Source of the DNA: Sulfobacillus benefaciens
Lineage (GTDB): Bacteria; Bacillota; Sulfobacillia; Sulfobacillales; Sulfobacillaceae
NCBI GenBank assembly: GCA_003023695.1
Contig: PXYW01000027.1
Coordinates: 1 to 39,150, forward strand
Length of the DNA: 39,150 bases
Direction: 5' to 3'
In this document: piece by piece, positions 32,749 through 39,150 of the stretch
How positions within the stretch are numbered: position 1 is the stretch's first letter
Layout of the letters: the number at the start of each line of letters is the position of its first letter
Notes under the pieces: model-generated
Databases searched by the model: none
Seen by the model: only the letters and a program-made list of their open reading frames with translations
Told to the model about the DNA's origin: nothing
Translations under genes and position numbers: made by a program

Positions 32749-33016
32749 GAGGTCATGACGGAAAAAATTCCTATGTAATCAAACGGGCCTGCTATCGTCT
32801 TCTTAGTGGTGGGGCGTGGTACAACAGCTTCAGGTCAGGTCGGCGATTTAAAAACGGAAACGAGGAAACCGGCGGCCATTTTAGTCATGAGCGAGTCAAT
32901 CGGACCACCGGATGAATCGTAATCACATTTGAATTGTCATAACATTGACGTTGACGTGAAAAGCAAATGACGCATAAAATAATTGGGTAGGCTAGGGGGA
33001 AAATGGAGCGATACGG
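32749..33016 (+). promoter_or_regulatory. Intergenic region with promoter of the merR-efflux unit
   Basis: No gene seen. TTGACG (32951-32956), 18 bases, TAAAAT (32975-32980) is a plausible promoter about 37 bases before the merR start. The -35 is preceded by a second TTGACG in tandem (32945-32950). A 18-19-base spacer would suit MerR-type activation, but no clear dyad is visible in the spacer. Confidence 0.45.
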
Positions 33017-33466
33017 ATGACAGAAGAGCGGCTTCTGCATATTGGAGAAATTGCCACGGAGTGCGGGACCACCACACGGACCCTTAGGTATTATGAGGAT
33101 CTTGGGCTTATCGGGCCAGCCATGCGGGAACGGGGCAACGGCAGTTTCCGCTTATATCGAGTCGAAACCGTGGAACGCGTTCGCCAAATTCAGGAGCTCA
33201 AAGATCTTTTAGGGTGGTCCCTTGACGATATTAGACTGCACTTTCAAGTAGAAGATGAGGTTAAGCGAATGCGCGAGGCATTTCATCGGACTACCTCCAC
33301 GATAGAAAAGCAACAAATTCTCATTGAAGCAAGGAAATTTGCTGAACGACAGCGAGAAATCATAGCAGAACGGCAAAAACGTTTAGCTTTAATGGATGAG
33401 CAATTGCAAAAGAAATTAGCGCGCTACCAAGAGATAGAAGTGGCACTAAGCGTGCGGGAGCAGTGA
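33017..33466 (+). CDS. MerR-family transcriptional regulator
   Basis: 149 residues. The N-terminal winged helix is typical: HIGEIATECGTTTRTLRYYEDLGLI (residues 7-31) followed by FRLYRVETVERVRQI. A long charged dimerisation helix covers about 95-145. The C-terminal part has no cysteine, so metal sensing as in MerR, CueR or ZntR is unlikely; drug or redox sensing fits better. ATG at 33017 with GGAG eight bases upstream. The efflux pump gene starts 13 bases after its stop and is the evident target, together with autoregulation. Confidence 0.9.
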   Translation: MTEERLLHIGEIATECGTTTRTLRYYEDLGLIGPAMRERGNGSFRLYRVETVERVRQIQELKDLLGWSLDDIRLHFQVEDEVKRMREAFHRTTSTIEKQQILIEARKFAERQREIIAERQKRLALMDEQLQKKLARYQEIEVALSVREQ

Positions 33467-33479
33467 AGGAGCGGTCTTG

Positions 33480-35063
33480 ATGAGAGATTCCCGCAAGTGG
33501 TGGGTTCTATCAGTTACTAGTTTAGGAGCCTTACTGTCCGCGCTGAATTTCAGTACCTTAATCATTGCGTTGCCAGATTTGATTCGATCACTACATGCGT
33601 CGCTGCTACAAGCCATGTGGATCATGATGGCCTATATGGTGGCCCAAACCGTGATGGTGTTGATGGCTGGCAGCTTAGCGGATAGGTTCGGCCGACGACG
33701 GCTCTATTTGTTTGGTATGGCATTTTTCACACTGTTGTCATTGATCGCTGGCTTTGCCAGTACTGCCCCTATATTAATTGTCTTGCGGGTGTTTCAGGGG
33801 ATTGGCGGGGCCATGGTAATGGCTAACAGCACCGCCATTGTTGCAGATGCCTTTCCTCATCGGGAACTGGGCAGAGCACTGGGGATCAACGTGATGGTGG
33901 TGGCGGTAGGTCAAATCTTAGGACCGGTGTTGGGCGGATGGTTAACCACCGAATATGGGTGGCAATGGACTTTTTGGTTTAACGTCCCCTTTGGCATAAT
34001 CGGCGTGGGTTGGGGTCTTTGGGTGTTGGGATTGAAATCGACGGTGGTTAATACGGGCCGACGAATCGATTACGGCGGAATTTTTTCCTATCTATTTTTT
34101 ATTACGGGGTTGCTAATGGCTTTGACCTGGGGAGCGGTGCAAGCCTGGAATACTTCTGTAGTTTATATCGGGGCCGCCGTATTTGTGGTGGCGTTGCCGC
34201 TTTTTGTTTGGGCTGAAAATGTTAGCGAAGCGCCGATTCTTCATTTGCGTCTTTTTAGAAACCGTGTCTTTGGTTTGGGCAATTTATCGGCAACGTTAAA
34301 TGCCATAGCACGGATGGCTATCATGTTCTTACTCATTTTCTATTTTCAGGGTGCCAAGGGCGATACTGCACTCACCGCTGGAATATTGTCCACACCGTTG
34401 GCTATTGGAATGTTGGTATTTTCGCCAATTGGTGGGTGGATTGCCGATCGCTTTGGTGCCACACTACCTGCGACATCGGGCATTATGCTTTCGATGGTGG
34501 GGCTAATTGGACTGGCGTTGGACACCCACCTTACCACGCCATATTGGCGGTTAGCCTTGTGGATGGGGATTGCCGGAATTGGGTCGGGATTGTTTAACTC
34601 GCCTAACACCAGCAGCATCATGAATGCCGCGGGGCTGAAACATCGTGGAGAGGCTTCAGGAATTCGGTCACTGACTACAAACACAGGAATGTTAGTCTCT
34701 ATTGCGTTTTCCCTGGTTTTAGTGACTGCTAGCATACCGAAAGCGGCCATGCTGGCTATTTTTGCGGGCACGGTCCAAGGACTCCATGGATCTGCCCAGA
34801 CTGCTTCGCTACATGGATTTATCCATGGACTTCATGTAGCTTTTTGGACGATGGCAGGGATATCATTAATTGCGGCCATCTTATCTGCTCTCCGGGGCGA
34901 AGAGCATTCGTCGTCCAATCTTTCGCGGGAGGAACAGGTTCTGGTCACAATGGCGGTCAGTGAATTGGAAAAAGTTAATGATGACGCCACTGTGGATCCA
35001 ACATCTGGTGCGAAGGATGGGACCACTGTCCGCGTCGCAAAGGATACCGGAACGGAACATTAA
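33480..35063 (+). CDS. DHA2-family MFS drug efflux transporter (EmrB/QacA type)
   Basis: 527 residues with 14 predicted membrane helices, the DHA2 (drug:H+ antiporter-2) layout. Motif A is present in the first cytoplasmic loop (GSLADRFGRRRLYLFG near 60-75) and motif C in helix five (ILGPVLGGWLTTEYGW near 140). A 60-residue polar C-terminal tail follows. ATG at 33480 with GAAGGAG eight bases upstream; a TTG at 33477 is adjacent. It is cotranscribed with the MerR regulator and probably with the following two genes. Substrate range cannot be inferred. Confidence 0.92.
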   Translation: MRDSRKWWVLSVTSLGALLSALNFSTLIIALPDLIRSLHASLLQAMWIMMAYMVAQTVMVLMAGSLADRFGRRRLYLFGMAFFTLLSLIAGFASTAPILIVLRVFQGIGGAMVMANSTAIVADAFPHRELGRALGINVMVVAVGQILGPVLGGWLTTEYGWQWTFWFNVPFGIIGVGWGLWVLGLKSTVVNTGRRIDYGGIFSYLFFITGLLMALTWGAVQAWNTSVVYIGAAVFVVALPLFVWAENVSEAPILHLRLFRNRVFGLGNLSATLNAIARMAIMFLLIFYFQGAKGDTALTAGILSTPLAIGMLVFSPIGGWIADRFGATLPATSGIMLSMVGLIGLALDTHLTTPYWRLALWMGIAGIGSGLFNSPNTSSIMNAAGLKHRGEASGIRSLTTNTGMLVSIAFSLVLVTASIPKAAMLAIFAGTVQGLHGSAQTASLHGFIHGLHVAFWTMAGISLIAAILSALRGEEHSSSNLSREEQVLVTMAVSELEKVNDDATVDPTSGAKDGTTVRVAKDTGTEH

Positions 35064-35079
35064 ACCGAGGTGAATTTCT

Positions 35080-35724
35080 GTGTTTAGTCCTGTGCAGCCC
35101 AAGGTTTGGCGGTGGGAAACTCCTGACCCAGAAGATCATTGGGTCATGATTGGCCACTTACTTCAAGAAGGTGATCATGTGGTGTTGGTCGATCCCCCGA
35201 TGGTGCCCAAATTAACCGAGGCGTTAATGGTACTGGGGGGCGTGTCGGCAATCATCTTAACCACCCATGATCATACTAGGGGCGCGCGCTATGTTTCCGA
35301 AATGTTTTCGTGTCCCGTATATGTCCCAGTGCAGGCGAATGCCGAACGCATTGACCAGGCTGGTATTAAGAACACATTGCTGTATGATGAGACGACGTTG
35401 TTGCCAGCTGGGCTAAAAGCTTACCGATGCCAGGTGGAGCCACCCATGTGGCAGGATGCATCGCATCCTTATTTGGATGAGATGATGCTCGTGACTCTGA
35501 CGGGGGCTGTTGCTTGCGGTGATATTGTGATGGGTAGTGCCGATGGCAGGCTTTGGGGCTGTCCAGAGGGGTTCAATAATCCGGCCGATTTGCAAAAGGT
35601 TTTTGCATCATTAAACACTTTCAAACGGATCCTGCCACCTTCTGTTGATACGTTACTTTCAGCGCACGGAATAGATATTGTCGGGGATTTACAAAGCCAG
35701 TTACAGCAGCGGCTGGCAAACTAA
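35080..35724 (+). CDS. Metallo-beta-lactamase-fold protein with degenerate metal motif
   Basis: 214 residues. The N-terminal part (WVMIGHLLQEGDHVVLVDPP) and the LTTHDHTRGARYVSEMF motif near residue 65 place it in the MBL superfamily, whose normal motif is H-x-H-x-D-H; here H-D-H-T-R-G lacks the D-H pair, and the later glycine/aspartate GDIVMG and SAHGID segments stay recognisable. A one-metal or inactive binding protein is possible. GTG start at 35080, with GAGGTG about seven bases upstream, 16 bases after the efflux gene. Its job in the MerR-efflux unit is unknown; detoxification is inference. Confidence 0.7.
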   Translation: MFSPVQPKVWRWETPDPEDHWVMIGHLLQEGDHVVLVDPPMVPKLTEALMVLGGVSAIILTTHDHTRGARYVSEMFSCPVYVPVQANAERIDQAGIKNTLLYDETTLLPAGLKAYRCQVEPPMWQDASHPYLDEMMLVTLTGAVACGDIVMGSADGRLWGCPEGFNNPADLQKVFASLNTFKRILPPSVDTLLSAHGIDIVGDLQSQLQQRLAN

Positions 35725-35785
35725 ATTTAACACCAGACAGGGAAAAATGCCGCAAATGGCGAACCCGAAAGGGGGGTAATTTCCA

Positions 35786-36370
35786 ATGCAACTACCTCGG
35801 GTCGACGCCAAGCCAGGGGCGATTGGGCTCGGCCGTGCATTTGTTAGCATATCATGGGTGCTGTTAATTCCACTGGGATTCGCCATTTCGGCGATAACCG
35901 GAAGCTTTGTTTTGTTGGATTGGGCACACGTTATGGGTGCCATATTATGGACCGCACTGGATATTTTTATGGGTTTTGTTCTGGGGCCGATTATACAGCG
36001 ATTGGAACCTTCGGCACGCAAGCTGGTCATCGGGCAACTGATGCCCCGAATGTTGTTTTTAATGCCTATCGTGGCGATAACTGTGGGATGGAGCGGGTGG
36101 GTTCTGGGCCATCGCTTGGGAAATTTTTTGCCTACTAATTCTGAGTTCCCGTGGATTGTAGTGGCAGGGGGCATCACTGTTGTATTGACGATACAAGGGC
36201 TAGGGGGCCTTTTGCCGATTAACGTGCGGGTGTTTCGAGAAATCAGCAAACCGACTCCAGATGTCGCTAAAATAACGCGATTGATGCGGTTATATCGATA
36301 CTTAGTCGCTGTTCAAGGGGTGTTGCAGTTTATCATCATTGCCATTATGACGCACTTGGCGGTGGGCTAA
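35786..36370 (+). CDS. Four-TM membrane protein of unknown function
   Basis: 194 residues with helices at about 18-42, 45-70, 85-108, 118-142 and 168-190 (four or five). Histidines lie near helix ends (WAHVMGA, VLGHRLG, MTHLAVG), reminiscent of cytochrome b-like or CopD/DUF2269-like membrane proteins, but the pattern is not decisive. ATG at 35786 with AAAGGGGGG upstream, 61 bases after the MBL gene and in the same direction. Its stop overlaps the convergent HAD gene by three bases. Confidence 0.65.
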   Translation: MQLPRVDAKPGAIGLGRAFVSISWVLLIPLGFAISAITGSFVLLDWAHVMGAILWTALDIFMGFVLGPIIQRLEPSARKLVIGQLMPRMLFLMPIVAITVGWSGWVLGHRLGNFLPTNSEFPWIVVAGGITVVLTIQGLGGLLPINVRVFREISKPTPDVAKITRLMRLYRYLVAVQGVLQFIIIAIMTHLAVG

Positions 36371-36825
36371 GCGCGTAAAGTTGCCGTGAGCCGTTTAGGA
36401 TAAAGGAGAAGATCTAAACCGTCGAGTGGAGAGTAGACGAGAACATCAGCGACGCTAAGCAGTTTGGCTGCGGCGCCTTCAGTACCCACCACAACAATGG
36501 CCAAATCAGCAGCGGTCAGCATTCCAAAATCGTTATTGCCATTGCCAATGGCAATAGTTCCGCCAGTTAATGATTGGATGTACTGTGTCTTGTCTTCGGT
36601 TGTGCCAATGATAACTGGGACGATACCGGTATCCCGGGAAACCGTTTCGGTTCCTCCGTGGGTTGCTGCGGTTAGTATGGCGATGTTTAATGATTGCCCA
36701 AGCATCCGTAGGCGTTGGGATACGCCATTCACTAATTTCCCGTCGACAGCTAAGGTTCCGTTTAGGTCGCAGACTAAATGGTGAAATTCATGTACTTGGC
36801 CAGACCATGAAATTAAGAGGGGCAC
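36367..36825 (-). CDS. HAD-superfamily phosphatase-like protein
   Basis: About 152 residues. HAD motif I is VCDLNGTLAVDG (nucleophile Asp; the second acidic position is Asn, as seen in some P-type-ATPase-like phosphatases), motif II lies in ILTAATHGG, and motif IV is GNGNNDFGML. There is no cap domain, so it resembles the soluble P-type ATPase-like HAD group. GTG at 36825 is preferred because GGAGG lies seven bases upstream; an ATG at 36873 would extend it 16 residues and has no ribosome binding site. It is convergent with the membrane-protein gene. Confidence 0.8.
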   Translation of the reverse strand: MPLLISWSGQVHEFHHLVCDLNGTLAVDGKLVNGVSQRLRMLGQSLNIAILTAATHGGTETVSRDTGIVPVIIGTTEDKTQYIQSLTGGTIAIGNGNNDFGMLTAADLAIVVVGTEGAAAKLLSVADVLVYSPLDGLDLLLYPKRLTATLRA

Positions 36826-36968
36826 CTGCCAGCCTCCTTTAAAATAATTTGCGAGGGGATTCGCTCTCATCATATGATCCTACCATCTTATCTCCCATTG
36901 GGAAAGTACGCGGTTGATGCAACGCAAGATTATTAATGCGCTAATGAATGCACAGGAGGGGCTTCACG

Positions 36969-37310
36969 ATGAAAGCCGCCAGGAAGCTTGTGCTCTATAT
37001 CGCTCAAAGCTTGGATGGCTATATCGCACGGGAAGATGAATCGCTTGATTGGCTGTTCAAGTGCGAAGGCGCGGGGGACAATGGGTATAGGGCTTTTTAT
37101 GACACGGTTGATACTATTTTACTGGGAAGAAAGACCTACGAGTGGATTTTGAGAAATGTTAGTCGATGACTTTATCATTCATATTGCGCCCACAATTATT
37201 GGCCAGGGAATTCCTCTGTTTAAGTCCGGTTCCTGTGAAATGTCGCTCGAACTAGTGAAAGTTACCCAATTCAATCAGTTCAAAATGACCGCTATATTTT
37301 TGCGGTCAAT
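36969..37310 (+). pseudogene. Dihydrofolate reductase-like (YyaP/RibD C-terminal domain) gene with internal deletion
   Basis: The N-terminal part starts at ATG 36969 behind CAGGAGGGG and reads KLVLYIAQSLDGYIAREDES, then DWLF, FYDTVDTILLGRKTYEWIL: the typical beginning of bacterial dihydrofolate reductase-like proteins. It stops at 37169. In another frame from 37156 the typical ending follows at once: LVDDFIIHIAPTIIGQGIPLF, then LELVKVTQFNQF. The middle 70 or so residues, including the conserved G-G-G loop, are missing, so a deletion plus frame change at about 37155 has destroyed the gene. It may once have been a NADPH-dependent reductase of unknown substrate. Confidence 0.8.
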
Positions 37311-37519
37311 AAGTCTCAAGAGCATGCATCTTTGCAATCCGGCAGCCATCTTGCAAATCACCATCGTCATAGTTGCTGCACGGCCTTTGTGCTCATTCAA
37401 CCCCCGGCGTCACTGGGACAAGCGTGTAATGTTTCGATGATATTCACTTACGCCAAAGACTTTCTATTTCAGTCATGATTACCAGGGTTATTTCCGGAAA
37501 ACTTTTCGTGTGGCAAGCC
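37311..37519. other. Intergenic region with no recognised gene
   Basis: The open frame of the reductase 3' fragment continues to 37440 but resembles nothing after about 37310. No other coding sequence or clear hairpin is seen. Confidence 0.4.
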
Positions 37520-37545
37520 GCAGGAATATTGGGGAATATTTCCGC
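37520..37545 (+). promoter_or_regulatory. AT-rich palindrome upstream of the small Cys-pair gene
   Basis: GGAATATT and AATATTTCC arms around GGGG, flanked by GC on the left and CGC on the right, 47 bases before the ATG at 37592. Its form recalls operators of small repressors such as ArsR/SmtB-type metal sensors; the assignment is inference. Confidence 0.45.
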
Positions 37546-37591
37546 ATAGTTTAAAAGGGGAAATAGATCTTGCTAAGAGAGGGATGAAGAG

Positions 37592-37729
37592 ATGACTGCA
37601 GATCACTGCCATCTTTGCCATGGACCGATAACGACTCCAATTTCATATCAGTCATTATATTTTTGTTGTTATGGCTGTTTTGTTATGTGGGATTCCATGC
37701 GTTCAGAATATGTAGCCAAAGAGGTCTAG
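37592..37729 (+). CDS. Small two-CxxC protein, 45 residues
   Basis: ATG at 37592 after AGAGGGATGAAGAG. The translation begins MTADHCHLCHGPIT and continues with YFCCYGCFVMW. Two C-x2-C knuckles (C6-C9 and C27-C30 approximately, plus an extra cysteine before the second) separated by 17-18 residues are expected to hold one zinc or similar metal. The layout is like the short cysteine-pair region at the N-terminus of some copper P-type ATPases and YHS/TRASH-like modules. It stands alone behind a palindrome. Too short for many gene callers. Confidence 0.55.
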   Translation: MTADHCHLCHGPITTPISYQSLYFCCYGCFVMWDSMRSEYVAKEV

Positions 37730-38000
37730 GAAACCATGCAATGAAAATGAATACTTGTTAAGTCTCTGGGCTTTTCCGACAGCTCTAGGCTGAGATGCCG
37801 ATAAGGAACAGGGTAACGTTTTAAAATAGGTGAGGGACAAATAATCAGGAATTACGATTCTCGTTTCCAGGTTAGCCAGGCTGGTGCTGGTAAAAAAGGA
37901 AATGCATTTAAGAGATATGTACTCCAAGGATCGGTGGAGTGGTATCAACAGTTGCCCGATAACATATTAAAATCTGATGATCGGGTGTTGTTAGGCTGAC
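37730..38000. other. Intergenic region left of the IS element
   Basis: AT-rich, with no convincing frame. A minus-strand frame of 81 codons (37703-37948) has atypical composition and overlaps the small Cys-pair gene; I do not believe it. The right edge should contain the target-side boundary of the IS element next to the hairpin at 38009-38022. Confidence 0.4.
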
Positions 38001-38168
38001 CTTTTTCTCACGCCAAGGCGTGGAGGGGCTTGAGAACGGGACCCCTTATCGGCGTGTACACTTCTCCCATTTCGGTAAACCGTCATCCCAAGAGAAGTGT
38101 TCAGACTCCACTCGTACCACACGAGCCCTACCAGACAGTCACGGGCTGAATGATAGACCTGCGCTGTT
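38001..38168 (-). ncRNA. Probable omega RNA (TnpB guide RNA) and element right end
   Basis: The segment directly downstream of the tnpB stop. Read on the minus strand it ends with TTCTCAAGCCCCTC and then the hairpin CACGCC-TT-GGCGTG (38009-38022), followed by GAGAAAAAGG. IS200/IS605-group elements carry a subterminal hairpin here, and the tnpB-associated omega RNA overlaps this end with its guide lying just beyond. Other internal complementarities (for example AGAAGTGT with ACACTTCT around 38060-38105) support a folded RNA. Exact 5' and 3' ends cannot be set by eye. Confidence 0.55.
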
Positions 38169-39137
38169 TTAGGCCGTCACCTGCGCAGGATTTGGTTCAT
38201 CCGCACGTTTTTTTCGCGGATAGACGAACGTACCGTTCCACTTTCGGTACAAATTCATCATGCCCACAAAATCAGCATCCGCATGGTAGGAATGGACTGG
38301 ATTTTGACAGGTGAAATGATGACCAGTTCGCTCTCCTGGCATATGACAATGAGGGCACATTTGCGAGGTATACGCGGGATTGCGTTCAACGGTTAAGATG
38401 CCTTCGCGAAACGCCACATCACGCACCCATGTGACGATCTTGCCACGTAGCCAGTAGGCTCGTTTGTGATTCTTCCGACCAGATCGGCTCATCCGTTCCT
38501 TTGGCGGACGATACCCGCGAAGATACTCAAACACCACCACTTTGGCTCCGTGGTCAATGGCGAATTTGACGATCTGGCGGGCAACCTGCCGCGCCGCGTT
38601 CTCGTCAATGTTTCGCACCTTGTTCCAGAGATCGACGTTATCTGGTACATCTTTTTGTAATCGCCCACTCTGACCCCGTTTCTTGTAGATAGCATTCAGG
38701 AGTAGATGCCGTTTATGGTTCAATTCGCCGCCGTGAATGAATTGCGTAGCCAGCAACTTGTCATCACGAAACGCTCCCATGACCGCCAAGCGATTGACTC
38801 CTAAATCCACCGTGACCACAGACATTCCGGGATTGGTGGCAAATGGCGCTTTCGCTTTTGGCGGGGCATCTCCCCACTTCTCAAACGGTATATGGAGCGC
38901 AAAGCGCAACCCGCCCGGATATTGCTTGTCCCGTTTCACGTAAAGGGACAGTGACATGGCGTACCACCGCTTTGGGCGAACGGATGCCGTTTCTTCTTTT
39001 GTCCATGCTTCTTTCGGAGCTTTACGCGCTTTGATCTGACGGGTTGTTTCCGGAGGTTGTCCCAGGCTTCGTAGATTTTGATTCCATACAATTACGCCAT
39101 TTGCCTTGGGCTTTTGCCTCGACCTCCTAAGATCTAC
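38169..39137 (-). CDS. tnpB: TnpB RNA-guided nuclease, N-terminally truncated
   Basis: The RuvC core is complete. Counting from the first ATG (38957): D51 in VTVDLGVNR (RuvC-I), E144 in VVVFEYLRG (RuvC-II), D227 in YHADADF (RuvC-III), and a zinc ribbon C201-x2-C204 with C217; the fourth ligand position has no cysteine and H222 may replace it. Upstream of that ATG the frame stays open for 60 codons to 39137 (ending with KRWYAM, part of the wedge-like domain), then meets a TAG; no start codon occurs there. About 100 or more N-terminal residues of a usual 370-450-residue TnpB are missing. TnpB proteins cut DNA guided by omega RNA. Activity of this fragment is doubtful. Confidence 0.85.
   Translation of the reverse strand, partial: VDLRRSRQKPKANGVIVWNQNLRSLGQPPETTRQIKARKAPKEAWTKEETASVRPKRWYAMSLSLYVKRDKQYPGGLRFALHIPFEKWGDAPPKAKAPFATNPGMSVVTVDLGVNRLAVMGAFRDDKLLATQFIHGGELNHKRHLLLNAIYKKRGQSGRLQKDVPDNVDLWNKVRNIDENAARQVARQIVKFAIDHGAKVVVFEYLRGYRPPKERMSRSGRKNHKRAYWLRGKIVTWVRDVAFREGILTVERNPAYTSQMCPHCHMPGERTGHHFTCQNPVHSYHADADFVGMMNLYRKWNGTFVYPRKKRADEPNPAQVTA
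39053..39136 (-). repeat. Right-hand copy of the 84-bp terminal inverted duplicate
   Basis: Reverse complement identical to bases 1-84 of the window by eye. It lies within the open tnpB frame. Beyond 39136 only 14 bases remain, and they cannot be compared because the left copy begins at the window edge. Confidence 0.85.
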
Positions 39138-39150
39138 CTACCCAGCTCCC

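Larger units (their letters stand above)
38001..39137 (-). mobile_element. IS200/IS605-group (IS1341-like) element, truncated
   Basis: Consists of a 5'-truncated tnpB and the right-end hairpin region. No tnpA (Y1 transposase) and no left end is present in the window, so it is either a tnpB-only element or a fragment. The open frame ends at an in-frame TAG at 39138-39140, immediately next to the limit of the 84-bp repeat shared with the window start. Confidence 0.7.

Noticed and set aside
37703..37948. Minus-strand frame of 81 codons next to the IS element
   Set aside because: No ribosome binding site, unusual composition, and overlap with the better supported two-CxxC gene.
1..39150. CRISPR array, tRNA or rRNA genes
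   Set aside because: No regularly spaced direct repeats and no tRNA or rRNA signature was seen on either strand.

Overview
The window reads as chromosomal DNA of a Gram-positive, Firmicutes-type bacterium. Most genes have strong GGAGG-like ribosome binding sites, TTG and GTG starts are frequent, and there are a PdxR/MocR regulator, a lipoprotein with a clear lipobox, and a CgeB-like glycosyltransferase. The gene mix (CoA-disulfide reductase-rhodanese, Mo-hydroxylase, many hypothetical membrane proteins) and mid-range base composition would fit a Sulfobacillus-like acidophile. That assignment is inference; no rRNA or other marker gene is present.

Layout. 1-3 kb: an FkbM methyltransferase cut off by a fragment of an IS200/IS605-type element, a divergent GT4 glycosyltransferase, and a membrane protein. 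3-6 kb: a MocR regulator followed by a cystathionine gamma-synthase/lyase-type enzyme. 6-10 kb: a class II aldolase with an extra N-terminal domain, overlapped by a zinc dehydrogenase, converging on a CoA-disulfide reductase-rhodanese fusion that has a CsoR/CstR-like palindrome at its promoter. 10-14.4 kb: CPBP protease, Dps, and two polytopic GT-C/PIG-V-like proteins. 14.4-19 kb: O-methyltransferase, a PAS-GAF-GGDEF diguanylate cyclase, and a lipoprotein. 19-24.3 kb: a gene-less GC-rich stretch, a universal stress protein, and a three-gene molybdenum hydroxylase operon (large, FAD and 2Fe-2S subunits) ending in a strong hairpin. 24.3-29 kb: a STAND ATPase regulator, a possible tatC fossil, a CgeB-like glycosyltransferase, a membrane protein and a small basic protein. 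29.4-32.7 kb: glycerophosphodiesterase, SurE, a CoA-transferase remnant, and an intact thiolase that is visibly richer in G+C. 33-36.4 kb: a MerR regulator, DHA2-type efflux pump, degenerate metallo-beta-lactamase-fold protein and membrane protein in one direction. 36.4-39 kb: a HAD phosphatase, a deleted dihydrofolate reductase-like gene, a 45-residue two-CxxC protein behind a palindrome, and a 5'-truncated TnpB with its probable omega RNA.

The genes do not form one system. The clearest units are the Mo-hydroxylase operon, the MerR-efflux unit, the MocR-transsulfuration pair and the aldolase-dehydrogenase pair. Decay is frequent: fkbM, tatC, CoA-transferase, dihydrofolate reductase and TnpB are all broken. 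An 84-bp sequence at the left edge recurs inverted near the right edge, inside TnpB, so both window ends lie in copies of the same element. I did not find an obviously new defence or biosynthetic system. The best leads are the probable persulfide-responsive operator, the small Cys-pair gene with its palindrome, and the TnpB/omega RNA end structure.
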